Source: JBLIDK01 sp047632595 (GTDB lineage: Bacteria; Bacteroidota; Bacteroidia; Sphingobacteriales; Sphingobacteriaceae). Taken from it: a stretch of 7,847 nt of DNA. The position numbers and the translations under genes were made by a program. The DNA is taken from the NCBI GenBank assembly GCA_047632595.1, contig JBLIDK010000069.1, positions 1 through 7,847 on the forward strand, written 5' to 3'. The notes beneath the pieces were generated by a model that saw only the letters and a program-made list of their open reading frames with translations, did not search any database and was not told the origin of the DNA. Numbering within the stretch: the stretch's first letter is position 1; each line of letters starts with the position of its first letter. Positions 1 to 6,246 of this stretch are shown in pieces.

Positions 1-68
1 CCGCATTTATCAATAGGATTAATAACTAATTTCTGGCCAGAGGCCTTCACTAATAGAGCCTAGCCAGA

Positions 69-599
69 TGCTACGTTCAGTTGTGGAGGAAAATAGATTC
101 TTTAATGACAGTTTAGGAATCGGTAGGGTTAGAGTTACATACAGAAAAGACAAAACTTGTCTATTGCTTATGCCATCGAAGCCAAGAAAAGAATCCGAGT
201 TTCAAGCTCGATTTTTCGGAATATTCATTTCAACCAAGAACGGCCTTTTCTAAAAAAAAGAAACGCTTGTTTCTAGGTTATGATTGTGCCATAAGGATCT
301 GTTTAAGAAAACGAATAGCAGATAAATTGGAAATCCTAAAAGTGAATAAGTTAAGCTATAAAAGCAGAGTAGGAGTAGCCCAATATCTCAATCCAATGAT
401 TAGAGCTTGAATGCATTATTATGGGAAATTTAAGATATACGCACTTACCATAGTTTTCCGCTTATTAAGCAGTCGATTGGTTTGGTGGTTAAGGAGACGT
501 TATAAGCGATACAATATCCGTATTATAAAAGCATACAAATGGTTGTCATTTTTTAGGAAACAATACCTAACATGGTTTTGCTACCTGAACTTTTCATAA
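69..599 (+). pseudogene. Group II intron reverse transcriptase/maturase, C-terminal remnant
   Basis: One continuous reading frame (codons beginning at 69, 72 and so on) shows typical group II intron protein landmarks. These are GLELHTEKTKLVYC (126-167), YSFQPR (222-239), RLFLGYD, LSYKSRVGVAQYLNPMIRA, then MHYYGKF and RLVWWLRRRYKRY of the maturase-specific domain X. The frame is broken by TAG at 114-116 and by TGA at 408-410. The TGA replaces the Trp codon expected in MIRAWMHYYGKF. The catalytic YADD motif is not in the window. The segment normally reading DFLGYSFQPR is altered to DFSEYSFQPR. The natural stop is TAA at 597-599. The intact protein would reverse-transcribe its intron RNA and help it splice. 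With two nonsense codons and no catalytic core here, this copy is dead. Family assignment is confident; subclass is not assigned. Confidence 0.85.
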
Positions 600-675
600 G
601 TAAATTTAGTGACTCAGATTTGTACAACAAGAGCCGCCTAAAAAACGGGGCAATCTGTGTGAAGGGAGGCTTCCA

Positions 676-745
676 AGCAAGGTTCTCCAGCAAAGCGGGA
701 CAAGTTGTGAGAGGTTTAGGGTGAAACTCCCTTTAAATGATTGAT
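676..745 (+). ncRNA. Degenerate group II intron domain V/VI region
   Basis: After the maturase frame, AGC at about 676 and a poorly paired stretch lead into TTGTGAGAGG, then a small hairpin in which AGGG pairs with CCCT and flanking TTT with AAA. This resembles domain VI of group II introns, with an unpaired A near the 3' side as candidate branch point. Domain V itself pairs badly and lacks a clear AGC...GTT helix, which fits the decay of the protein frame. This call is by resemblance to remembered intron ends and was not folded by computer. Confidence 0.4.
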
Positions 746-754
746 GCCGGAGTC

Positions 755-764
755 GTTGGCCGTA
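755..764 (+). repeat. Left copy of a 10-bp inverted repeat flanking oxyR-dps-katG
   Basis: GTTGGCCGTA here is the exact reverse complement of TACGGCCAAC at 4594-4603. This copy lies 1 bp outside the oxyR stop codon and between it and the group II intron end. GTTGGCC also resembles the core half-site of attC-like elements. A 10-bp match can occur by chance, so the meaning is uncertain. Confidence 0.35.
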
Positions 765-765
765 A

Positions 766-1701
766 TTAAACCGGCTTGATAATCTCAGTTTCTTTTATCT
801 TTGGTAGTAACTCCAAAACAGAGTCTTGAATGATTTTTTTTAGTTCATTAGCCAGTCTTTTTTTTACAAAAAATTTGTGTGTTAATAAGCCAACTGAACG
901 CACTGGTATTGGCTCCTTAAACTCTACCAAATTATTTTTCTCCTCTATAGGTAAATCAATAGAAGCTAAATATGGAATTATGGTAATGCCTTTGCTGGAT
1001 TTTGTAAACCGTAACAAACTACCCATTGAACCAGACTCAAATTCAAAATTTATATTGGATTTTGGATTTTGGTTGGATAGTTCACAAATTTGATAGACTT
1101 GAGAGCGCAAACAATGGCCTTCTTGTAAAAGCCATAATTTAGAATAATCTAAATTATTAATAGAAATTTTTGAGCCACTTTTTTCATCTCTGCAATCATA
1201 TACCAAAAAAGGTTCAGTATATAGTTCTATCTCATCTAACTCAACATCACCTAAAGGCAATGCCAAAATACCAATGTCTAGCATTCTTAGTTTTATCGCT
1301 TTTTGAATATGAGCAGTTGTCATTTCTTTAACAATAATATTTACCTTTGGGAATCTACTTGCAAATTCCATTAAAAATAATGGAAGAAGATATGGAGCTA
1401 TTGTAGGAATGATACCTATTTTCAATTCTCCAGCCATTTCACCCTTAAGTTCCTGGATTACATTTTCAAGTGATTCTACTTCATTAATCACAATTCGTAA
1501 TCTATCAATAATTTGTTCTCCTTCTGGAGTAATCGACACAGGTTTAGTTTTTCTATTAAATATTTTAATACCTATTTCATCTTCAAGACGACCAATCATT
1601 GTACTTAAGTTTGATTGAGTGACAAAGCATCTTTCTGCAGCGGATTCAAAATTTTTCAAATCTACTACTGCCAGTACATACTGGAATTGTTGAATATTCA
1701 T
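766..1701 (-). CDS. oxyR: OxyR-type LysR-family hydrogen peroxide sensor/regulator
   Basis: This 311-residue LysR-type regulator has an N-terminal winged helix-turn-helix (about 1-60, with FESAAERCFVTQSNLSTMI as the recognition region), a linker helix (about 60-90) and a two-lobed periplasmic-binding-like effector domain (about 92-300). The decisive feature is EGHCLRSQVYQIC, with cysteines at 197 and 206. They are nine residues apart, as for Cys199 and Cys208 of E. coli OxyR, which form a disulfide on H2O2 exposure. Length is normal for the family (about 305-315). The ATG at 1701 gives the canonical MNIQQFQYV start. The gene diverges from dps-katG, the usual arrangement for a LysR regulator and its targets. 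A candidate operator lies 18-40 bp upstream of its start. The weak -7-like element TATAATTG (minus strand, 1707-1714) may be its promoter. The stop codon lies about 20 bp from the group II intron remnant. Confidence 0.93.
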   Translation of the reverse strand: MNIQQFQYVLAVVDLKNFESAAERCFVTQSNLSTMIGRLEDEIGIKIFNRKTKPVSITPEGEQIIDRLRIVINEVESLENVIQELKGEMAGELKIGIIPTIAPYLLPLFLMEFASRFPKVNIIVKEMTTAHIQKAIKLRMLDIGILALPLGDVELDEIELYTEPFLVYDCRDEKSGSKISINNLDYSKLWLLQEGHCLRSQVYQICELSNQNPKSNINFEFESGSMGSLLRFTKSSKGITIIPYLASIDLPIEEKNNLVEFKEPIPVRSVGLLTHKFFVKKRLANELKKIIQDSVLELLPKIKETEIIKPV

Positions 1702-1718
1702 AAATGCAATTATACGAC

Positions 1719-1741
1719 TAATATTTACCGCATTGATATTA
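1719..1741. promoter_or_regulatory. Candidate OxyR operator between oxyR and dps
   Basis: Perfect interrupted palindrome TAATAT-N11-ATATTA, which has the T-N11-A geometry of LysR-family operators. Its centre (1730) is about 65 bp upstream of the predicted dps transcription start (about 1795), the classic recognition-site position. It also lies just upstream of the oxyR start codon, suiting autoregulation. OxyR as the bound protein is inferred from the neighbouring genes. Confidence 0.5.
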
Positions 1742-1757
1742 ACATCTAAAATATAGT

Positions 1758-1788
1758 TTTTGTATATGTAATTAATGTACCATCTTTG
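1758..1788 (+). promoter_or_regulatory. Predicted dps-katG promoter (Bacteroidota type)
   Basis: A TTTTG element at 1758-1762 and CATCTTTG at 1781-1788 are separated by 18 bp. They resemble the Bacteroidota primary sigma pattern TTG/TTTG then TAnnTTTG, with one mismatch in the -7 element. Transcription would start near 1795 and leave a short leader of about 18 nt before the dps ATG at 1813. Confidence 0.45.
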
Positions 1789-1812
1789 TATTGTAGAAAA
1801 TAAATAACAATT

Positions 1813-2283
1813 ATGAAGAACAGAATCGGGTTAAATCAAGAGAAATCAGTTGAATTGATAGATAAGTTAAATATTTTATTAGCAAACTATCAAATATACT
1901 ATATGAATGTAAGAGGGTTCCACTGGAATATAAAAGGAGATAAGTTCTTTGAATTGCATGCTAAATTTGAAGAGCTTTATAACGACTTACTAATAAAGGT
2001 AGATGAAATAGCTGAACGAGTTTTAACTCTTGGCGGTAACCCTACCCATGCATATTCTGATTATTTAAAATTATCCTCTATTCAAGAAGTGAAGAATACC
2101 AATGATTCGGATGGAACAATACAGTCCTTGTTAAGCAGTTTTAATATATTACTAAGTAAACAAAGAGACATTTTAGAGTTTAGTAGCAATGCAAATGATG
2201 AAGGTACTGGAGCATTAATGAGCGATTATATCAGGGAACAAGAAAAATTAGTATGGATGTATTCTGCATTTTTAAATAATTAG
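1813..2283 (+). CDS. dps: Dps-family ferritin-like DNA protection/iron storage protein
   Basis: This 156-residue protein has the four-helix ferritin-like fold of Dps. The Dps signature is intact: RGFHWNIKG with His37, then His49, Asp64 and Glu68 (in DEIAERV). The spacing of 12, 15 and 4 matches the inter-subunit ferroxidase centre known from Listeria Dps (His31, His43, Asp58, Glu62). Dps dodecamers oxidise Fe(II) with H2O2, store the iron as a mineral and so prevent Fenton chemistry in the cytoplasm. The N-terminal tail is short (MKNRIGLNQ), with few basic residues, so DNA binding is uncertain. Length is typical. It starts 111 bp from the divergent oxyR and is followed after 23 bp by katG with no terminator or promoter between, so the two are probably co-transcribed. 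An upstream promoter and OxyR-type site suggest peroxide induction. Confidence 0.93.
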   Translation: MKNRIGLNQEKSVELIDKLNILLANYQIYYMNVRGFHWNIKGDKFFELHAKFEELYNDLLIKVDEIAERVLTLGGNPTHAYSDYLKLSSIQEVKNTNDSDGTIQSLLSSFNILLSKQRDILEFSSNANDEGTGALMSDYIREQEKLVWMYSAFLNN

Positions 2284-2306
2284 AACATATTAAAAATAAA
2301 TAAATT

Positions 2307-4589
2307 ATGAAAAAAAGTTTCATATTAATAGGGTTAGTAGCTGCGGTGGTCAGCTGTAACACCGATCAAAAAGAACAAACAATGAAAGAAGATGGACAAT
2401 GTCCATTTGGCTATGATACAGGGCATAGAAAAGATCAAGTTTCTATTGTTAAAAATAATGATGACTGGTGGCCAAATAAATTGAATTTGGATATCTTATC
2501 TCAGAATTCCGCACTTATAAACCCTATGGGGGAGGATTTTAGTTACAAACAAGAGTTTGAAAAACTAGATTATGTTCAATTGAAAAAAGATATTGAAGAA
2601 GTATTGACAAATTCGCAAGATTGGTGGCCTGCTGATTACGGACATTACGGTCCCTTAATGGTTCGCATGGCATGGCATAGTTCGGGTACTTACAGAACAG
2701 GTGATGGTCGTGGAGGTACTCGAATGGGTATACAACGTTTTGCTCCGCAAAACAGTTGGCCAGATAATGGAAACCTTGATAAAGCAAGAAGATTACTTTG
2801 GCCAATAAAACAAAAATATGGAAAGCATATCTCTTGGGCTGACCTCATGATACTAACAGGAAATGTGGCATTAGAATCAATGGGGTTTGAAACAATTGGT
2901 TTTGCTGGTGGTAGAGCTGATGTTTGGGAGCCGCAAGAAGATATATACTGGGGACCAGAGGGTGATTGGTTAGCATCAAGAAGGTTAAATGAAAATGGCG
3001 TGATGGATTTAGATATTGAAAATCCCTTAGCCGCAGTTCAAATGGGATTAATATATGTAAACCCTGAAGGACCAAATGGGAATCCTGACCCCGTAGCATC
3101 TGCTAAAAACATACGGATTACATTTGCTAGAATGGGTATGAATGATGAAGAAACGGTTGCTTTAATTGCTGGAGGACACTCTTTTGGGAAAACTCACGGA
3201 GCAGGACCTGCAGACAATGTTGGGGCAGCGCCTGAAGCAGCAGGTATTGAAGAACAAGGGTTTGGATGGAAAAGCACCTATGAATCTGGTAAAGGTAAAG
3301 ATGCTATAACGTCAGGACTTGAGGTGACTTGGACACCTACACCAACAAGATATAGCCATGCATACTTAAGCATATTATTTAATAATGAATGGGAATTAAC
3401 TAAAAGTCCTGCAGGAGCTCACCAATGGGTAGCAAAGGATGTTGGAGAAACTTTCCCTGATGCTTTTGACAAGGACAAACGAGTAAGACCAATGATGCTT
3501 ACTTCAGATTTAGCATTAAAATTTGACCTTGAATACAAAAAAGTTTGTCAATGGTTTATTGACAACCCTAAAAGCTTTGATGAAGCATTCGCCAAAGCCT
3601 GGTTTAAGCTTACTCATCGTGACATGGGGCCAAAATCAACCTATTTAGGATCTGAAATTCCTATAGAAAATTTCATCTGGCAAGATCCGGTTCCATTGAG
3701 AGACTATGGACTTATTTCAAATACCGATATTGATGCCTTAAAAAAGAAAATTCTTAATTCAGATATTTCGCATAATCACTTAATAGAAACGGCATGGGCT
3801 TCCGCATCAACTTACAGAGGTTCTGACAGACGAGGTGGTGCAAATGGTGCTAGAATTCGCTTAGCACCTCAAGTTAATTGGGAATGTAATAATCCAGAAC
3901 AGCTGAAAAAAGTATTAGCTGTTTATGAGAAAATTCAAGCAGCATTCAATGCAACTTCAGGAAATAAAAAAGTGTCAATTGCTGATTTGATTGTTCTTGG
4001 TGGAAATGTGGCAATTGAAGAAGCAATCAAAAAAGCTAGTTTGAATATTGAAGTTCCTTTTGCAGCTGGGCGAACAGACGCTACTCAGCAGGAAACAGAT
4101 GTTGAATCATTTGCAGTACTAGAGCCAATGGCTGATGGATTTAGAAATTATGAAAAGAAAAAATACACTCTTACTACTGAAGAATTATTAGTTGATAAAG
4201 CTCAGCTTTTAACTTTAACAGCCCCTGAAATGACTGTTCTTGTAGGTGGAATGAGATCTTTAAATGCAAATTTTGATGATTCAGAAAATGGGATTCTAAC
4301 CAATAATCCAAGCTCACTTACTAACGACTTCTTTGTCAATCTTTTAGATATGAGTACCTACTGGACTCCAACATCAGAAGATAAAATAGCGTTTGAAGGT
4401 AAGGTTAGAGAAACGGATGAAGTAAAATGGTATGCAACAAGAGCAGACTTAATATTTGGTTCTAATTCTGAACTTAGAGCCATATCAGAGGTGTATGCAA
4501 GTGATGATGCCAAAGAAAAATTTGTTAAAGACTTTATTAGTGCTTGGACAAAGGTTATGAACTTAGATCGTTTTGATTTAAAACAATAA
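2307..4589 (+). CDS. katG: Catalase-peroxidase KatG with a predicted lipoprotein signal peptide
   Basis: This 760-residue bifunctional haem catalase-peroxidase breaks down H2O2. The catalytic set is complete. The distal triad is Arg120, Trp123 and His124 (VRMAWHSSGTYR). The Trp123-Tyr250-Met276 residues that form the covalent adduct needed for catalase activity are present. The proximal triad is His291 (GGHSFGKTHG), Trp342 and Asp401, and the mobile arginine is Arg438 (THRDMGP). These correspond to M. tuberculosis residues 104, 107, 108, 229, 255, 270, 321, 381 and 418. Residues from about 450 onward form the second, haem-free peroxidase-like domain. The N-terminus is unusual: MKKSFILIGLVAAVVSC has a basic start, a hydrophobic core and a lipobox-like VVSC with Cys17, before the usual KatG opening GQCPFGY. 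This predicts export and lipidation. An internal Met26 could give a cytosolic form, but the upstream ATG sits in operon register 23 bp after dps. A terminator follows. Confidence 0.95.
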   Translation: MKKSFILIGLVAAVVSCNTDQKEQTMKEDGQCPFGYDTGHRKDQVSIVKNNDDWWPNKLNLDILSQNSALINPMGEDFSYKQEFEKLDYVQLKKDIEEVLTNSQDWWPADYGHYGPLMVRMAWHSSGTYRTGDGRGGTRMGIQRFAPQNSWPDNGNLDKARRLLWPIKQKYGKHISWADLMILTGNVALESMGFETIGFAGGRADVWEPQEDIYWGPEGDWLASRRLNENGVMDLDIENPLAAVQMGLIYVNPEGPNGNPDPVASAKNIRITFARMGMNDEETVALIAGGHSFGKTHGAGPADNVGAAPEAAGIEEQGFGWKSTYESGKGKDAITSGLEVTWTPTPTRYSHAYLSILFNNEWELTKSPAGAHQWVAKDVGETFPDAFDKDKRVRPMMLTSDLALKFDLEYKKVCQWFIDNPKSFDEAFAKAWFKLTHRDMGPKSTYLGSEIPIENFIWQDPVPLRDYGLISNTDIDALKKKILNSDISHNHLIETAWASASTYRGSDRRGGANGARIRLAPQVNWECNNPEQLKKVLAVYEKIQAAFNATSGNKKVSIADLIVLGGNVAIEEAIKKASLNIEVPFAAGRTDATQQETDVESFAVLEPMADGFRNYEKKKYTLTTEELLVDKAQLLTLTAPEMTVLVGGMRSLNANFDDSENGILTNNPSSLTNDFFVNLLDMSTYWTPTSEDKIAFEGKVRETDEVKWYATRADLIFGSNSELRAISEVYASDDAKEKFVKDFISAWTKVMNLDRFDLKQ

Positions 4590-4593
4590 AAAA

Positions 4594-4603
4594 TACGGCC
4601 AAC
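4594..4603 (-). repeat. Right copy of a 10-bp inverted repeat flanking oxyR-dps-katG
   Basis: TACGGCCAAC, the reverse complement of 755-764, lies 4 bp beyond the katG stop codon and before the katG terminator. Both copies therefore sit directly outside the outermost stop codons of the oxyR-dps-katG block. Confidence 0.35.
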
Positions 4604-4619
4604 AAATCATAAAATCAAT

Positions 4620-4651
4620 AGCGGTTTGGGAGTAATCTCAAACCGCTTTTG
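4620..4651 (+). terminator. Rho-independent terminator after katG
   Basis: AGCGGTTTGGGA (4620-4631) pairs with TCTCAAACCGCT (4636-4647) over 12 bp, 11 of them Watson-Crick plus one G-U. The loop is GTAA and a short T run follows. It lies 31 bp beyond the katG stop and closes the dps-katG transcript. Confidence 0.85.
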
Positions 4652-5068
4652 TATTTAATAAAGTATCTTGTAATAGACAAAGTGGTGAGATTAATACCTT
4701 ATTACTCTTAGTTTGACAAGAATCGACCACGGCAAAAAAAAAGGTTGAATACTGGAATTAAGATGATGGTAGGTCCATCAGAGTCATTTTATATGCGATG
4801 GCTCTAAACCACTTAAAAGTGCTTGGATTAATAGTCTTATTACGGAGCGTTTAGGAAAAGATAATCCATGAGGTTAACAGGTAAGATTAAAGGCAGATTG
4901 TTTGCAAAGTTAAAGGGACGCTGTTTACACTTTTTTAAGACTTGTTTTCTGAGTAAAATCAGAAATTATGCGTGGTAAATCTAACCCTAGTTGGCCTTAC
5001 AAAAGGCAATAAAAGTAATTTTAGAAAGTTTGCTATAAAAACAGGTGAGCGGGTTATGTCTATAGAAT
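4652..5068. other. Gene-free stretch after the katG terminator
   Basis: I see no credible gene here on either strand. Short open frames exist, for example 36 codons from the ATG at 4868 and a frame around 4770-4868 reading WINSLITERLGKDNP before a stop. All are interrupted, lack convincing starts, and match no family I can name. The stretch could be a degraded insertion or gene remnant. No RNA gene, strong hairpin or direct repeat array was noticed. Confidence 0.4.
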
Positions 5069-5194
5069 GTGGCAGTGAAAAAATATTATCGCTGTTTAGC
5101 TAATCATGACGAATCTGATGAAGATGTATATGAAAGAATAGTACCTTTTTTAATCGATTTTAAAGAATTGAGTAACATTAAAAGAGGAAAATAA
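5069..5194 (+). pseudogene. Short open frame, possible 3' remnant of an unknown gene
   Basis: An open frame from GTG (5069 or 5075) to TAA at 5192-5194 encodes about 40 residues, including YRCLANHDESDEDVYERIV and a charged, lysine-rich end. Its composition looks like real protein. It has no ATG, no evident ribosome site and an in-frame TAG at 5063-5065, just before the first GTG. It ends immediately before the attC-like repeat at 5199, the position a cassette gene would occupy. I do not recognise the family. It is probably a gene 3' end that lost its 5' part, but it could be chance. Confidence 0.3.
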
Positions 5195-5198
5195 TCAG

Positions 5199-5280
5199 CA
5201 AAAACCCACTAAACAACGCCTCCTAAAATAGGCCTTTCGCCTCTCGCACAGCCAAGGATTGGTAAGCTACGTTAGGTGTT
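5199..5280. repeat. attC-like imperfect inverted repeat
   Basis: The ends form an imperfect palindrome. CAAAAACCCACTAAAC on the left pairs with the complement of GTTAGGTGTTTTTG on the right. The right core GTTAGGT fits the integron attC consensus GTTRRRY exactly. The left core ACTAAAC fits RYYYAAC at six of seven positions. Between them lie inner stems such as AGGC-CTTTC-GCCT (5230-5242). Total length of about 80 bp is in the attC range. No integron integrase is in the window, so this could instead be a dispersed flavobacterial intergenic repeat. Confidence 0.45.
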
Positions 5281-5283
5281 TTT

Positions 5284-5308
5284 GTATTTTGATTTTCAAT
5301 CAAAATAC
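5284..5308. repeat. Perfect 11-bp palindrome with 3-nt loop
   Basis: GTATTTTGATT (5284-5294) and AATCAAAATAC (5298-5308) are perfect reverse complements around TTC. CAAAATAC recurs as a direct repeat at 5313-5320. The stem is almost pure A/T. It directly follows the attC-like element. It could be a weak bidirectional terminator or a protein-binding site; nothing decides which. Confidence 0.55.
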
Positions 5309-5651
5309 GCAACAAAATACTTGGCGGTTCGATAATAATACACTCCGAAATCCCTCCATTCCATTGCTTAAGAAACCATTCTTAATTTTTATATCTTGGA
5401 GCACCTTACAAAGCCTATTTTACTGGAAAGTAGAGCTTCAGCCAAGATAATCAGTCCGTAGACCAACAGATTCATTTTAGTGTTTTTGAAGTGTTATTAT
5501 AATCAAGATAAACGCTATAACGTTTATCGTTATGTTGTGCATAATTATAAAAAAATGACACTAAAAAAAACCATTTAAACGGACAGTTGGAATGCTTACA
5601 AACGGCACCATTACTGATGCTGATTTAATTTTTATAAGAGATTTTGCACGT
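5309..5651. other. Intergenic stretch with small remnants and a hairpin
   Basis: No convincing gene is present. It contains a hairpin GATAAACG-CTATAA-CGTTTATC (5507-5528) followed by GTTATGTTGTGCATAAT, which resembles the right end of attC-like flavobacterial repeats. ATG at 5555 opens seven codons and stops. If one A were removed from the poly-A run at 5563-5570, that frame would join the frame beginning at ATG 5592 (26 codons, containing TNGTITDADLIFIRDFARLF, stop TAA 5670-5672). This may be a frameshifted small gene converging on and overlapping the 3' end of the minus-strand gene. A 28-codon minus-strand frame at 5389-5475 has a hydrophobic start but no other support. Confidence 0.35.
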
Positions 5652-5909
5652 TTATTTATCAATAGAACCTAAAACACGTTTCATAAAAGCATTGAGTGCT
5701 TCTTTTTTATCCGTTCCATCCTTGACCATTTTATGCACTTCTAAAGCGCCATACATGTTTGAAATCAATTCGCCAAGAACGTCTAGCTCTTCGTCTTTTA
5801 AGGAAGAAACTTCAGTTAGACTCTCTAAAACTTCTATGGCTTCAAGCAAATAATCTTGATCCTTGTCTTCAATAAACTGCGTTAAATGCTTAATAACAGG
5901 TAGTTTCAT
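5652..5909 (-). CDS. Small conserved helical protein of unknown function (DUF6952-like)
   Basis: This 85-residue, acidic, probably all-helical protein has no signal peptide, membrane segment or cysteine, so it is likely soluble and cytoplasmic. Recognisable segments are MKLPVIKHLTQFIEDKDQDY, a leucine/glutamate-rich helix (LLEAIEVLESLTEV), ISNMYGALEVHKMVKDG and ALNAFMKRVLGSIDK. From memory this is the small flavobacterial family labelled DUF6952, usually found beside a thioredoxin and a peroxiredoxin. That label should be confirmed. It begins 6 bp after the thioredoxin stop codon on the same strand, so the two are surely co-transcribed, with the peroxiredoxin upstream. A role as an accessory to thiol-dependent peroxide removal is inferred from context only. 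The methionine start is unambiguous. Confidence 0.85.
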   Translation of the reverse strand: MKLPVIKHLTQFIEDKDQDYLLEAIEVLESLTEVSSLKDEELDVLGELISNMYGALEVHKMVKDGTDKKEALNAFMKRVLGSIDK

Positions 5910-5915
5910 AATAGC

Positions 5916-6230
5916 TTAGTTAGAAGAAATTTCGCTAACTAATTCAGCTAAAACATCTGCTTTATTCGTTTGCGTTTCGTTCAATAGTTTTCCGTTTACA
6001 AAAGTTGCAAAAGTAGGAAGGTTAGAAACATTGGCTAATTTTCTAGAATTAGGTGCATTTTCTGCATCAATCAAGACAAAAGTCATGGTTTCATTTTCAG
6101 CAGCCATTTTCTTAAACTTAGGCTTCATGATTCGGCAATTCCCACACCATGATGCAGAATATTGTACCACAACCTTTTCGTTTTCAGTGATTAAATCACC
6201 TAAAGTATCTTCGTTTAATTCGATTAACAT
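5916..6230 (-). CDS. Thioredoxin-family protein (WCGNC active site)
   Basis: This 104-residue single-domain thioredoxin fold protein, counted from the ATG at 6230, has the redox motif Trp28-Cys29-Gly-Asn-Cys32. It differs from WCGPC of classical thioredoxin; the central residue change usually shifts the redox potential. The cis-proline loop is present at Leu71-Pro72-Thr73, followed by the FVNGK strand. There is no signal peptide, so it is cytoplasmic. A longer frame begins with TTG at 6248. I prefer the ATG because MLIELNED fits the family N-terminus and an A-rich leader precedes it. It lies downstream of the peroxiredoxin and 6 bp before the DUF6952-like gene. The simplest inference is that it reduces the peroxiredoxin, but a general disulfide reductase role is possible. 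A long hairpin lies in its upstream spacer. Confidence 0.92.
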   Translation of the reverse strand: MLIELNEDTLGDLITENEKVVVQYSASWCGNCRIMKPKFKKMAAENETMTFVLIDAENAPNSRKLANVSNLPTFATFVNGKLLNETQTNKADVLAELVSEISSN

Positions 6231-6246
6231 ATTTTTTTGAATTATC

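Larger units (their letters stand above)
1..745 (+). mobile_element. Decayed 3' portion of a group II intron
   Basis: This stretch combines a broken group II intron reverse transcriptase/maturase reading frame (about 69-599) with downstream sequence resembling the conserved 3' end of such introns. Around 693-731, the string TTGTGAGAGG followed by TTAGGG, TGA and TCCCT matches what I recall of the region between domain V and domain VI. The 3' boundary is placed at about 745, after ATTGAT, by analogy with intron ends of the type CTACTCGAY. The 5' half (domains I-III and most of the reverse transcriptase) is outside the window or deleted. The first 68 bases give no recognisable protein in any frame. 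The element ends about 20 bp beyond the oxyR stop codon, on the opposite strand. It looks immobile because its protein is interrupted. Confidence 0.6.

Noticed and set aside
68..253. Open frame of 61 codons starting at ATG 68
   Set aside because: It is out of frame with the maturase signature (GLELHTEKTKLVYC, YSFQPR), which reads in another frame through the same bases.
746..775. Weak stem GCCGG...CCGGC as an oxyR terminator
   Set aside because: The stem is only 5 bp with a 20-nt loop and has no T run on the minus strand. It also overlaps the coding end of oxyR.
830..1618. Plus-strand open frames inside oxyR
   Set aside because: They are antisense shadows of a well-supported LysR-family gene.
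2539..3099. Two minus-strand open frames inside katG (about 84-88 codons)
   Set aside because: They lie antisense to strongly conserved KatG coding sequence, and their composition follows from that sequence. They have no promoter or homology that I recognise.
4740..5000. Possible insertion sequence remnant
   Set aside because: Several short protein-like frames occur, but no terminal inverted repeats, target duplication or recognisable transposase motif could be found.
5229..5378. Minus-strand open frame reading through the attC-like element (contains LAVREAKGLF)
   Set aside because: It has no start codon and its translated sequence is a by-product of the repeat. I see no independent sign of a gene.
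5259..5450. Plus-strand open frame of 63 codons starting inside the attC-like repeat
   Set aside because: It starts within the repeat, has no ribosome site, and its composition is not protein-like.
5389..5475. 28-codon minus-strand frame with a hydrophobic N-terminus
   Set aside because: It is too short, with no homology or regulatory support. It could be a membrane microprotein, but nothing distinguishes it from chance.
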